Assembly (NCBI RefSeq): GCF_000005505.3
Contig: NC_016133.3
Location: 26,328,508-26,392,507, forward strand
Length of the DNA: 64,000 nt
Source: Brachypodium distachyon
Lineage: Eukaryota > Streptophyta > Magnoliopsida > Poales > Poaceae
Direction of reading: 5' to 3'
Of the stretch, positions 22,158 through 32,732 are shown in pieces. The position numbers and the translations under genes are program-made. Every line of letters starts with the position of its first letter. Position 1 is the first letter of the stretch. A model generated the notes under the pieces. That model was given only the letters and a program-made list of their open reading frames with translations. It made no database searches and was not told where the DNA came from.

Positions 22158-23302
22158 ATGCCCCCCAAGAGGGCTGGTGACTCACGCATAGACCCGCGTG
22201 AGGCCCCAGCGGCGCACACGCGGTCGACCCGAGTCGGGGGCTCAGGAGAACCCCGAGCCCTCGAGGGTGCAGCAAACGCAGCTGCCTCCGCCGCCTCCTC
22301 GACCGTTGACCGACAATCGGCCGAGGGGACCGGCTGCCCCCAGTGCCGAGGGCAGTCGGGCGAGCACGCACGGCGTCGCCCGGGCCAGCCAACGGGTTGA
22401 GTCGCAGCCCGAGAACGCCCCGCGGCAGCGGCATCAGGAGCATGCCGTGTCCCGGGCAACCCCTGGGGGTTCACACCCTGCACACCCGGAGGCATCCGGG
22501 GCCAGGGCGGGAAGCAGCTGTTCAGGAAACCGGCTGCCCCCCGTCTGGACCCCGGCTGAAGCCATCATCGCCGCGCGCGTCATGGTGCGGTACGAGCCAC
22601 AGCAGGGCATGCCGGCGCACGAGACGTGGGGCGAGGAGTTGGAAGCACTCCTCGCCCTAGCCGCCCAGCAGCCGCAAGGCGAGGGCGCCCCGGGAGGCTC
22701 CGGCCATGGGCAGAACCCGGAGCGCGAAGCCGCGCCACCTGCCTCACGACAGGGGGAGAACCCTCCCCCTCCTCAGCGAGGCCAAGGGGACAGGGGCCCG
22801 GAGAGGTCCTCGAACTCATCGCCCACCGTTCCGGGCGCGTGGCATCTTGAATGCGCCCATCAACGTCTGCGATCCCAAGATGCGCGAGAAGCTGAGCACG
22901 CATCGGATCCGGACGACGCAGGACTTGTACGCCTTGGCGCACAAATGCGCCATGGCCGAGGAAGGGCGCCTAGCGCCTGAGCTGGCAGCCCAGGCTGCCG
23001 CGAGCCCTGGCGAGGGCTCACCGAAGAAGGGTTCCCGCAAGCGCAGCGGGAAGCAAGTCCTCGCTGCGGACTCGGGGGCTCCTGCCGCGAGGCCCGCGAA
23101 GAAGGTCTCGCCGGGTGGAGAGTCTGGCGGGAAGCAGGGCGACACGCCTCGCTACCCCATCCACAGCAACTCCTCCCACGACACGCAGAATTGCCGCGTT
23201 CTGCAGAGGATCAAGCAGCGGCGGGAGTAGCGCCACTAGGAGCGCCGCGCCACCGGCGCCTGCTTCAATTGTGGCGACATCGGGCATCTCTCCCGAGATT
23301 GC
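22158..23302 (+). pseudogene. Gypsy element 3: gag with CCHC zinc knuckle
   Basis: The likely start is MPPKRAGDSRIDPREAP at 22158. Three frames share the gag region (to 22400, 22980 and 23230), so several shifts are present. The recognisable late-gag text is MREKLSTHRIRTTQDLYALA followed by a Lys/Pro-rich linker and YPIHSNSSHDTQNC. A TAG at 23228-23230 precedes the nucleocapsid knuckle CFNCGDIGHLSRDC at 23261-23302, which keeps the C-X2-C-X4-H-X4-C spacing. Gag packages the element RNA. Confidence 0.75.
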
Positions 23303-23396
23303 CCGAACGACCCCAGAGCGGGTCCGAGGCCGGCCGGCGGTGGTGCCAGCAGGGGTGAACCCCAAGGGGGGTGCGGCCAGCCCCGCATTGGGTGGG

Positions 23397-24090
23397 AACG
23401 CCCTCCTCAAGGAGGTGATTGAGCATCGGCTCGCGGTGCGCCCGGATGCGCACCCCGTCAAGCAGAAGATCCGGCGGCAAGCACAAGAGCGGAAAGATTT
23501 CATCAAGCAAGAGGTGGGCAAGCTCAGGGCTGCCGGGGCAATCAGGGAAGTTTTGTACCCCCTTGGCTGGCTAACCCTGTAGTAGTGCCTAAAGCAGGAA
23601 ATAAGCTTCGCATGTGCGTAGATTTTACTGATCTTAATCGTGCATGCCCCAAGGATCCCTTCCCTGTACCCCGTATCGACCAGATAGTTGATTCTACCAC
23701 TGGTTGTGACTTGCTGAGTTTTCTGGATGCTTTCTCCGGCTACCATCAAATCAAGATGGCGGTCGAGGATGAGGAAAAGACAGCGTTTATCACCCCGGTT
23801 GGCTGCTATTGCTATACATGCATGCCTTTCGGGTTGAAGAACGCGGGCTCCACATTCCAGCGCGCCTTGTGCGAATGTTTGGGGCCCCAGCTAGACCACA
23901 ACACGGAGGCCTACATGGACGACATCGTCATCAAATCGAATCGAAGTGTGGGGACTCGCTGGTTGATGACCTGCGGGAGACGTTCGACAACCTCCGCAGG
24001 ATCAAGCTCAAGCTGAACCCTGATGAGTGCACCTTCGGTGTCAACTCCGGGCATCTTCTGGGTTTCTTGGTTTCACACCGGGGGATATAG
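23397..24090 (+). pseudogene. Gypsy element 3: reverse transcriptase
   Basis: The frame begins LLKEVIEHRLAVRPDAHPVK, only about 95 bases after the zinc knuckle, so the whole aspartic protease is missing. After GWLTL a TAG interrupts at 23581. Then VVPKAGNKLRMCVDFTDLN, SFLDAFSGYHQIKMAVEDE, MPFGLKNAGSTFQR and the catalytic box AYMDDIVIKSN follow. A frameshift near 23945 moves to LRETFDNLRRIKLKLNPDECTFG and a stop after SHRGI at 24088-24090. Motifs A to D of the RT are readable, but the product is not translatable as one protein. Confidence 0.85.
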
Positions 24091-24888
24091 GCCAACCCAA
24101 CCAAAATAGAAGCCATCGAGAAGATGGAGGCCCCCCGCAAGGTCAAAGATGTCCGGCGCCTCAACGGCTGTGTTGCCGCACTGGGACGTTTCATCTCCAG
24201 CCTGGGCGTGCGTGCCCTGCCTTTCTTCCAGGTAATGAAGAAGAAGGGTCCAGTCAACTGGACTCCCGAGGCCGAGGCGGCATTCCAGGAACTCAAGCAG
24301 TACCTGAGGTCGCCGCCCATCCTCGTCGCCCCCAAGCTGGGCGAGCCGCTGCTACTCTACTTAGCGGCGACTGACCAGGTGGTCAGCTCGGTGCTGATTG
24401 CCGAGAGGGAGGAAGACGTCCCGAGGACTGGGGCTGCGGGGCAGGGGGCGGGGCGGCCCCCGGCAACCGCCTCAGACCCGGGGACCGCCCTCGAGCCGGC
24501 ACCCTCGGCACCGCGGAAGCGGTTGGTGCAGCACCCGGTGTACTTCGTTAGTACGGTGCTCCGCGACGTGCGGACAAGGTACCCGCAAGTACAGAAGCTC
24601 TTTCTGGGGATTCTCCTTGCGTCCCGCAAGCTACGCCACTACTTTCAGGCGCACCGCGTCACGGTGGTGTCCGGGTTCTGCCTTGAGCGAGCCCTCACCA
24701 ACCGTGAAGCCACCGGGAGGGTGGCCGAATGGAGGATGGAGTTGTCGGAGTTCGACCTCCACTTTGCCAACTCCAAAAGCATTAAGAGCACGGCCCTGGC
24801 GGACTTCGTCACGGAATGGACGTCCACGGGCGTAGAAGAAAGTGAGCCGGAGACCAGCCTGCCCGGCAAGCTGGACGAGGACCACTAG
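24091..24888 (+). pseudogene. Gypsy element 3: RT thumb and RNase H connection
   Basis: One long open frame reads LGRFISSLGVRALPFFQVM, NWTPEAEAAFQELKQYL, PILVAPKLGEPLLLYL, HPVYFVSTVLRDV and ASRKLRHYFQAHRVTVV. It ends with NREATGRVAEWRMEL, STALADFVTEW and a TAG at 24886-24888. Compared with the other elements here it carries an extra Ala/Gly/Pro-rich insert of about 35 residues after EREEDVP. That low-complexity loop is at a position that varies in length between elements. Confidence 0.85.
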
Positions 24889-25596
24889 GTCCTCTACTTC
24901 GACGGTGCGTTCAGTCCTCAGAGAGCCGGCGCTGGGGTCGTCATCGAGTCACCAACAGGGGACCAGTTGAGGTTCGCTGTTCAACTCGACTTCGCTAACT
25001 CCACCCACAACACGGCGGAATACAAGGGCCTGCTTGCCGGGTTGCGGGCAGCGGCCGCCCTCGACATTAAGCGCCTGGTTGTTCGCGGCGATTCCTAGCT
25101 CGTGATCAACCAGGTGAACAAGGAGTACGACTGCCCTCAAATGGCGTCGTACGTGGAGGAGGTCCGCAAGCTAGAACGAAAGTTCAAAGGATTGCGCTTC
25201 GAGCACGTCAAGCAGAAGGATAAGTTCGCTGCCGACGAGCTGGCCAAGATGGCAGCAGAGCGCCGGAAGCCTCCGGCAGGGGTGTTCTGTCAGAAGCAAG
25301 TGGCTCCTTCAGTCGCCCCCCAGCCGGCTGCCGGGGACGCCCCTCCGGCAACCAAAGGAACCCCTGCAGCAGCGGGAGTCCATGCCGCTGATATGGCGGC
25401 ATGCGTTGGCAGGGAGATTCCCCCCTGGGCAGAAGAAATCGCCCGCTTTTTGAAAGGGGAGGCTCTCCCGGAAGATGACGTCGCCGCGGAGTGTGTAGCG
25501 CGGCACGCCAAGATGTACACTGGGGTAGATGGTAACATCTACCGTAGGCGTGCGAACGGTGTCAAACTCATCTGCGTGCCGCAGGAAAAAGGGTGA
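24889..25596 (+). pseudogene. Gypsy element 3: RNase H domain and linker
   Basis: After the TAG the same frame continues LYFDGAFSPQRAGAGVVIES (first Asp), HNTAEYKGLLAGL (Glu) and LVVRGDS (second Asp). A second TAG at 25096-25098 comes directly after, and LVINQVNKEYD resumes. KDKFAADELAKMA gives the last Asp. A long Pro/Ala linker leads to EIPPWAEEIARFLKG and NIYRRRANGVKLICVP, the usual bridge to integrase, ending in TGA at 25594-25596. Confidence 0.85.
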
Positions 25597-26639
25597 GCAC
25601 TGTTGGAAGACATACATCGAGGCACATGTTCACACCATGTGGCCTCCCGGGCTCTAGCCGGCAAGGCGTTTCGGCACGGCTTCTACTGGCCCACGGGCCT
25701 GGCCGATGCGGAGCGACTTGTGAAGACGTGCGAGGCGTGCCAGTTCCACTCAAAGAAGAGCAACCAACCGGCGCAGGCCCTGCATGTCATCCCGTCCTCA
25801 TGGCCATCGTCGACAAGCTACCAAGGGCGGTTGGCGGTTACGAATATTTATTCGTGGCCATCGACAAGTTCTCCAAATGGGTGGAGGTGGAACCAGTGTG
25901 GAAGGTGACCGCCCAGGCGGCCATCAAGTTCTTCAAGGGCATCGTGTGCCCGCTTGGTGTTCCTAACAGCATTATCACCGACAACGACACGCAATTCACG
26001 AGCGCGGCGTTTCAAGCCTACTGCGAAGACATGGGCACTAAGCTGCGCTTCGCGTCCGTTGCTCACCCGAGGAGCAACGGACAAGCGGAGCGAGCCAACG
26101 CAGAAGTACTGCGGGGGCTGAAGATGAGAACCTTTGACAAGCTCAAAGGCCACGGGAAGCACTGGATCGAAGAACTCCAGCCCGTGCTGTGGTCCATCCG
26201 GACCACACCTAGTCGGGCAACGGGCGAAACTCCTTTCGCCCTTGTCTACGGGGCAGAAACGGTGCTGCCCCTCGAGCTCAAGCACGGATCTCCCTGAGTA
26301 CGCGCGTACGGCGACACCAGCCAACAAGAGCAAAGGGTCGACGATCTAAACTTCATCGAAGAGCTTCGATGCTGGGCTGCTGTGCGAGCCGCGTGCTACC
26401 AGCAGGGACTCCGTCGTTATCACGACAGACGAGTCCGTCCCCGGGGGCTCGAGAACGGAGCCCTTGTCCTGCGCCGGATACAAGGAATTAAGGCCGGGAA
26501 CAAGTTGACTCCGAAATGGGAGGGCCCCTTCCGGGTAGTGCAGGTGACCAGGCGGGGGGCTGTCCGCCTGGAAACCGAAGACGGCTTGCCGGTGCCCAAT
26601 AGCTGGAATATTGAGCACTTGCGCAAGTTATACCCGTGA
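25597..26639 (+). pseudogene. Gypsy element 3: integrase
   Basis: The zinc-binding part reads LLEDIHRGTCSHHVASRAL and CEACQFHSK. After IPSSWP the normal block with the first catalytic Asp (of the type FAVWGLDIVG) is deleted with a frame change. The next readable frame is IVDKLPRAVGGYEYLFVAID. The second Asp (NSIITDNDTQFT) and the Glu (RSNGQAERANAEVL) remain. A TGA follows LELKHGSP at 26295-26297. The C-terminal part LTPKWEGPFRVVQVTRRGAV ends at NIEHLRKLYP with TGA at 26637-26639. The loss of one catalytic Asp means the core cannot be active. Confidence 0.85.
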
Positions 26640-26914
26640 AGTGGCGGAGCCCGACCCTCAGGTGATGCCTCCGATGCATACCTCTCGAACTAGTGTAACC
26701 AGGCAGCCCCCGCGTGTAAAACGCTAGTTAATCGTGAATGAAGATAAGTGTTTTGCCCCTGAGCTTTGGATTTGCCTTGTTTATTCGCGTGTTTCTTTTT
26801 TCCCTCTTCTATCACCTGCTTTAAGTGCACAAAGGTGTCTTTCCATACTTGGTTGTGAGCAGGGGGCTGTTGTGGCCTCGAAACGTAAACCCGTTGCCGG
26901 ATCGTTCCGGTACG

Positions 26915-26992
26915 GGACATGCCGTTGGCGGGCTTCCTACAATGCGCATCACTGGACATGCCGTTGGCATGCTTCCTGCAACGCGCATCACT
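26915..26992. repeat. 39-bp tandem repeat, two copies
   Basis: GGACATGCCGTTGGC...GCGCATCACT occurs at 26915-26953 and 26954-26992 with a few substitutions. A partial third copy may start GGGCGTGCAGTTG at 26993. Confidence 0.85.
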
Positions 26993-27547
26993 GGGCGTGC
27001 AGTTGCCCGCCCCCCCCCCAGCTTGCACCGCGCAGTCGCTGCACCTGGGAAAGGAAATGCTTACATCCAAGTTTGGCGTCGACCCCTTTGTGCCCGGGGG
27101 CTGGGAGGCAGGAGATTTGTCTGTGTTGCTTATTTTCTCTTATTTTCATAAGTTTCGAAAAAATTTGCAGCACCTCGGGCCTGGTAAGAGTCAAACCTGC
27201 AGGAAATGGTGGAATCTTGTACACTGTGGTGCCCGTGAGCTGCCCACGGGTCGCACCATATACCGGCGCCTTGTGGTGCGGGAGGACCGCAACACAAGGG
27301 GCTCGCCGCACTCCGAGGCTTCTGAGTCAACAGGTTGCCGCCACGTGTGCCACGGTTGCTTGGTAAACATGGCGGCGGAAACTGCGCCACGTTCGAGGGA
27401 AGGGCACCACGGGTGCTGCGCGGGTCCGTCGCGCGCGGTGGCAAATCCCCCTCCCGCGCCTATAAAAGGCGCGCCCCAACCATGGAACGGCTCAGAGCGA
27501 AGCCGGGTTCGGGGCCGTTAAGGCGGGTAGTGCCACGGAGGCGCGGA

Positions 27548-28223
27548 GATGGTGCTTCCCGCCGGTGGCTAGCACCGGCGGGTGCTATGCCATCACGCCC
27601 CTGCCACATCACCCCATCGAGCCAGCCCCGAGGGACACCACAGAGGCACGATGGTAGTGCATGCCATCGGCGTCCTGCGCCGACGGGTCCACTACCGTTG
27701 TGCCCCTGCCGCGCTTCCTCAAGTAGGCGGCTCCTGGGCGAGGGTCGCCGCAGAGGCACTGTTGTGGTGCATCCCATCAACGTCCGGCGCTAACGGGGTG
27801 CATTGCCGCAGTGCCCTTGTCACCCCCCTCCATAGGACGCCTCCGTAAGGAGCAGGGGCTGCCGCAGAGACTCTATGGTAGTGCATGCCCTCCGTGCCTT
27901 GTGCCGACGGGTGCACTATCATAGAGACCCGGCCGCATTCCCTTTGAGAGTGCCTTTTTTAGGCGCGGGTCGTTGCGAGGACGCTGTGATGGCGCCGGTG
28001 CCGGCGCTCGTCGCCCGTTCCGGCCCATCACCGCGTCCCTGCCGCGACCCTCGAGCAGTTTCGCTCCCGGGCAACAAGGGCTGTTACATCGGTTGGGGCA
28101 AGTTCCCCAGAAAATACCAGGTCTCCCCAGTTGCGGGGGCTGTCGCTGGGAGGCTATAACTTCCTCGCCACCCAAGCCCGCCGTTCGGGGTGGGGCGCAG
28201 CTGGCGGCGAGGACGTTATAGCC
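27548..28223. repeat. Array of six imperfect inverted repeats (hairpins)
   Basis: Six dyad-symmetric units follow one another at about 97-173 bp spacing: 27548-27594, 27645-27704, 27755-27815, 27871-27926, 27979-28038 and 28152-28223. Examples of arms are GGCACGATGGTAGTG with CACTACCGTTGTGCC, CTCTATGGTAGTGCA with TGCACTATCATAGAG, and GGCTATAACTTCCTCGCC with GGCGAGGACGTTATAGCC. Units 2 to 4 are also similar in sequence to each other (CAGAGGCAC.../CAGAGACTC...). Many differences between arms are G:T pairs, which would be tolerated in RNA. Confidence 0.75.
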
Positions 28224-28260
28224 GTCTTGCGGCTGCTCCCGGGGCGGAGTCCTGCTAAGC

Positions 28261-28340
28261 CAGGGTTCCTCCCTAAAGGCCAGGGTTCCTCCCTAAAGGC
28301 CAGGGTTCCTCCCTGAAAGCCAGGGTCAGTCCCTGAAGGC
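28261..28340. repeat. 20-bp tandem repeat, four copies
   Basis: CAGGGTTCCTCCCTAAAGGC is repeated at 28261, 28281, 28301 and 28321. The first two are identical and the last two carry substitutions. The unit itself has weak dyad symmetry (AGGG...CCCT). Confidence 0.9.
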
Positions 28341-28569
28341 GAGGGTTGCCGTGTGAGCGTGGTGGTAGCATCGTCGGCGGCGGTTGCCGCTGGCGGCGAT
28401 CCTGCCCCCGCGCTCCTGCCGCATCCCTCAGAGATCGTTTCCCTTGAACAGGTACCCAAGGTGGGTTCCTACCAAGGCAGTGCCCCGTCTGCTCTCCACC
28501 GCCGAGCGTCACGAGGCATTGGACCGAACGGAAAAGCTAAGTGTCTGAACATGAACGCTGAATTCGCTA

Positions 28570-29235
28570 AGAGCTGAACGAAACTGAGCACTGTCTCGCT
28601 GGGTGCGGCCCCAGATCCCGCGTGTAGCCAGAGTGTTAAAAGAGACGCTTGCGGGGGGAGTGCGCTCCCCATGTGGCTTCGCGGGTCCGTCCCGGAGGGG
28701 CACGGCTTGGACTAGTTACCCCGCAAGTGGAGTGGCTCCCCGCTACCGCTTGGCCCCGGGTCGGCACCACGGGTCCGTCCCGGGTCCCTGGTCTGGTCAA
28801 GGGTGAGGCGCGCGCGGGTCCCCCACAACACAAGGCAAAATACGCAAAGGCTAAAAGGGGCCACCCCGCTAGACAGCATCAGGAACAACAAACTTGTCGA
28901 AAAGTTTACTCAACTAAGAGTTAACGCTGCTTCGCCAAGTGTGGTCCTAGAACCTGCGCGTGGCCGGGGTGTGAGGAGGACGCTTGTGGGGGGAGTGCGC
29001 TCCCCGTGTGGCTCCTGGGTCCATCCCGAGAGGGCATGGCTTGGAGTAGTTACCCCGCAAGTGGAGTGGCTCGCCGCCTACCGCTTGGCCCAGGTCGGCA
29101 CCACGGTTCCGTCCCGGGTCCCTGGTCAGGTCAAGGGTGGGGCATGCGAGTCCCTGGCAACACAAGGCGTAACACGCAAAGGCTAAGGGAATCACCCCGC
29201 GAGGCAGCCTCGGAAATAAGGGACAAAAATTGAGC
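28570..29235. repeat. Direct duplication of about 335 bp
   Basis: Two consecutive blocks share GGGGGGAGTGCGCTCCCC, GTTACCCCGCAAGTGGAGTG, CGGCACCACGG-TCCGTCCC and ACACGCAAAGGCTAA-GG in the same order. The shared word TGCGCTCCCC lies at 28661 and 28996, giving the 335-bp period. The copies differ by many substitutions and small indels. Confidence 0.85.
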
Positions 29236-29385
29236 AAATTAACGAGCTTGATTGACTAAGTGCCGAATGATACATGGACTAATCAAAAGGTGATTGTTCA
29301 AACCGCGCTAAGCGTCATACTTGCAGGGAAAGCAAACAAAAGAAGGTGCAGTGGAAGCAATGAGCACGGCCGGGGGCTGCGGCAA

Positions 29386-30420
29386 CTACTTGTCGCCGTC
29401 TTTGGCCGGGGGGTCGGCGGGGAGATCAGGCTCCGGCTTCATCTGCATCCGCTCGACGACCTCATCGACGAACTCGCGCACTGCTTGGGTGTGCGTGGGC
29501 TCGTCCTCGCTGTCAGACCAAGCGTCCAGCAGGGACTCGAAGGGAAACTCCGGGTCCCGGAGATGAATCTGCGGGAGGATTGTCCCGGCAACCTCCCGAG
29601 CGCAGTTGGTGACTTCGTTGGCGCCATACCTGGCGATCCAGACATCGAGCGCCTCGAGCTTCCCCACCAAGTCAGAGAAGAAGGGGATCAGCGTCGTGCC
29701 GTCCACCTCCGCCGCCTGCAGGTCGAACTTGGGCAGCAGGTCGCGCAACGACTGGGCGATCTTCGTCAGCTTCTCCGTCTCGAGCTGCCGCTGCCCGATC
29801 AGCGTGCCGTGATGGAGTCGGTCATCTTGCGCGGCCTTCTTGGCCTTGCTGACGCGGCCCTCCAGCTTCGCAAGCTCTGCGGCCTTGGTCGCATTGTCCT
29901 CGCCGGCCAAGGAGAGCTCCTCCCGGACGGCGGCCAACTCAGCCTTGAGCTTGGCTGCTCTATCTTTGGCGGAGTTGAGCTCAGCCTCGTGCCGAGCTGC
30001 CGCTCTCGCCGCATCCTCGGCAGCCTTGACCTGCACCTCCAGCAGGACGCGGAGGCTTTAGATTTCGCCGCGGTAAGTGGCAATCAGTTCGCTCTTCTCG
30101 TTCAGCCGCGTCTGGGCCGTTGCAAGCACTTCGCCGTGCTCCTTCCGGGCCGCCTCAAGGGTGGCCGCCATCGAGTCCAGCTTCCCCTGAAGCTGCGCGC
30201 GCTGGGCCTCCAGCTCCCGATGGAGCTCGGCCTCTGAGACCATCGGCTCCCGGGCGGCCTCCAGGGCTTGCCGGGCCAGCCGAGCCTCCTCTTCGGCGAG
30301 ACGCGCCTCCTCGCGCAGCCGGGAGAGTTCACGCCGCTCTCTCTCCACGGCCTCCCACACCTCGCCGAGTTGATTCTTGGCGGTGGTGTGGTGCTCCCTC
30401 CCCAGGTAAAGGGGTTCCAA
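29386..30420 (-). pseudogene. Antisense ORF of Gypsy element 3: coiled-coil part
   Basis: The minus-strand frame from 30420 is rich in Glu, Ala, Arg and Leu with heptad-like spacing, for example WEAVERERRELSRLREEARL and AELHRELEAQRAQLQGKLD. A stop after ATYRGEI is followed in the same frame by SLRVLLEVQVKAAEDAARAA and RDRAAKLKAEL-type text. The C-terminal half reads IPFFSDLVGKLEALDVWIA, DPEFPFESLLDAW and FVDEVVERMQMKPEPDLP, ending near 29386. It lies downstream of and opposite to pol, like the coiled-coil parts of the antisense ORFs of elements 2 and 4. Function is unknown. Confidence 0.65.
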
Positions 30421-31564
30421 GCGACCCCGACGAGGGTGCTGAGGTCGGTACCACGGAAAGCCGCCGAGGACGATGAAGCCCTTGCCGCCGCTGTGGGGCT
30501 GTGCGCAGGGTCGCCAGCCTGCTCCCGGGGGCCTTCCTGTCCTTCCCCGGCAACTCCCCTTACGCCTGCGCCCAGGGGCCCCGGAGCTGGGGAAGCCTCC
30601 CTGCTCCCGGCGGGGGTTGGGTCACCAAGGGGCACGCCCGCGCCGCTGCAGACCCCCGCGGCAGCGGGGTTAGCGGCACCGCCGACGTCGGCGCGCGTCC
30701 TCTTGCTTGGTGTGCCGGGCGGGGAATCGCTCCTCGCCCTCTTGCTGGCACCCGCCGGCGAGGAGGACTTCGGGGGGTTGCGCCGGAGCGCGAAACCCTA
30801 GAAGACCCCACGAGCGGGCGGCGCCGTGGGCGCCCGCGGCGTCATCGTTACTCGGAGAACTCCGGGTGTCGCCGGCAAGGCCGCCGCGGCGCCGGGAGCC
30901 AAACTCGCAGAGGCCCCCGCTACCGGGACAAAGGCCGTTGCCGGGGCGCCAGTGACCCCCGCAGGCGCTGGCGCTGTCAGGGTACCGGCGGGCACCCCGG
31001 GTCCGGTTCCCGCCGCGGTGCTGGCGGCCCCCGCCGAGGCAGGGGCCGCCGCCGAGGCACCCGCGGCCCCTGTTGCCGCGGATGCCGTCGAGGTACCGAC
31101 GGGCGCCCCAGAAGTGGCCGCCGCCGCCAGGTCGGGGGCTGCTCCCGGGCGGACATCGCCGTTGAGGAGATGGCGGCGGCCACTGCGAACGCCCTCGATC
31201 TTCTCACGATCCAGGGCGCGTTGTCGCTGCTTTCCTCGTCGTCGTCCTCCACGGCGACAACTTCCGGGGATACAGCCACCTGGCCCGCCTCGTCGTCCAG
31301 CGACCGGAGGGAGGGCCAGCTGGGCTCGGACCCGCCCTCGCTCTCCTCGAGCACCTACTTCCCACGGGGTGCTTGCGGGGGAGCGTGCGGGACTCGGGTG
31401 GGGGTGTCGTCCATCAGCCCCCACTCGTTGCAGGGTGGGAAGGCGCTAACGATGTCGCTGAGCGCCTGGACGCCGGCGTGGAGAGCAGAAACCCCTGGCG
31501 GGAACTCCGTTGATTGGAAGATCTCGTTGGAGATCCCCCTCACCCCTGCCCTGAGGGACTCCAA
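30421..31564 (-). pseudogene. Antisense ORF of Gypsy element 3: Pro/Ala-rich upstream part
   Basis: Frames on the minus strand (31564-31355, 31424-30798 and 30635-30329) are extremely rich in Ala, Pro, Gly and Thr, with acidic runs such as VEDDDEESSDNAPW. This matches the position of the Pro/Ser-rich middle section of the antisense ORF in element 2. The very high GC content also gives equally long plus-strand frames, so the exact coding frame is not settled. No enzymatic motif is visible. Confidence 0.4.
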
Positions 31565-31696
31565 GTCATGCCATCCGCCTAGAGGCGTGTCCTATCCCCG
31601 GAACCCGTGTGCATCCACGCGGGCCGGCAGCGTAGCTGCAATGGGGCTATACGCCGATGGACGAAGGTCCGTGCCACGTCAACATCGGTGATTATA

Positions 31697-32709
31697 TTGG
31701 TTCCACATCGATTTGTGCGAAGTTTCATTGAATTTTTAATTATGAGCCGAAAAGACTGGAAATTCAGAAAATGCACGAAATATCGTTCCTGAACTCCAGA
31801 AAATCTAAAATTTGGAAACATCATCAAGGATGAACACTAAACGCTATGAAAATCTTCTGGGACGAAACTTGTGAATCTAAGTAGTGATTGAGGTAACAGT
31901 TGCCCAGATTTTTTTGAATTTGAAATTCAAAAAAAGGTAAACAATTCAAATTTGAACAAGCTTTGAGATAATGACTTTAATAGGCATATGTGACTAGTGT
32001 GCAAAGTTTGAGTTCATTTGGAGAAAGTGTTGTGATTCAATTCCAAAATTTACATCAAATATCTAACATCTCCTTTAGAGATTCTAAAACATCCTAGAGA
32101 GATGTGCTACTTTGAACATTATGCATGTGATCACAAATTGATTTTGGTCTGAATTTTTTTTGGTGACACGTATTGACAAATAAAGAGCCAGATTTTTCCG
32201 GATAAAATTTCTTATTATTATTTTTGTTTTCCAATTGGCAGAATAGGCAAAAACAGTGGTTTAGGTGCAAAAAATATTCAAATGCGTTTGGACCTGATGC
32301 ATTCCAAGTTTTTTGGAATCACATGGCACAACCATGACTTTGTTCTTTTGGTTCCACATCGATTTGTGCGAAGTTTCATTGAATTTTGAATTATGAGCCG
32401 GAAAGGCTGGAAATTCAAAGAATGCACGAAATATCGTTCCTGAACTCCAGAAAATCTGAAATTTGGAGAGAAAATCAAGGATGAACACTAAACGCTATGA
32501 AAATCTTCTGGGACAAAACTTGTGAATCTAAGTAGTGATTGAGGTAACAATTGCCCAGATTTGTTTGATTTGAAATTCAAAAAGTAGGTAAACAATTTAG
32601 ATTTGAACAAGCTTTGAGATAATGACATTAATAGGCATATGTGACTAGTGTGCAAAGTTTGAGTTCATTTGAAGAAATTTTTGTGATTAAATTCCAAAAT
32701 TTACATCAA
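31697..32709. repeat. Direct repeat of 362 bp, two copies 651 bp apart
   Basis: The block starting TTGGTTCCACATCGATTTG and ending TTTACATCAA is found at 31697-32058 and 32348-32709. The copies are the same length and closely similar. The 289 bp between them is single copy. The sequence is AT-rich with many AAATTC/GAATTT words and holds no supported ORF. Its family is not recognised. Confidence 0.9.
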
Positions 32710-32732
32710 GCTGGCCAAATAGTGGCTCTGGT

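Larger units (their letters stand above)
26640..29385. other. Repeat-rich spacer between pol and antisense ORF of element 3
   Basis: About 2.7 kb without a supported gene. It holds a 39-bp unit twice (26915-26992), an array of imperfect hairpins (27548-28223), a 20-bp unit four times (28261-28340) and a duplication of about 335 bp (28570-29235). These are listed separately. The remaining sequence is GC-rich, and its ORFs are shadows of the repeats. Confidence 0.7.

Noticed and set aside
28261..28340. Possible CRISPR-like array because of short regular repeats
   Set aside because: The repeats are directly adjacent with no spacers, in a plant retrotransposon. It is an ordinary minisatellite.
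30501..31691. Plus-strand ORF of 396 codons
   Set aside because: It overlaps the antisense ORF of element 3, is Gly/Arg-rich low complexity and has no domain. By analogy with elements 2 and 4 the minus strand is the coding one.
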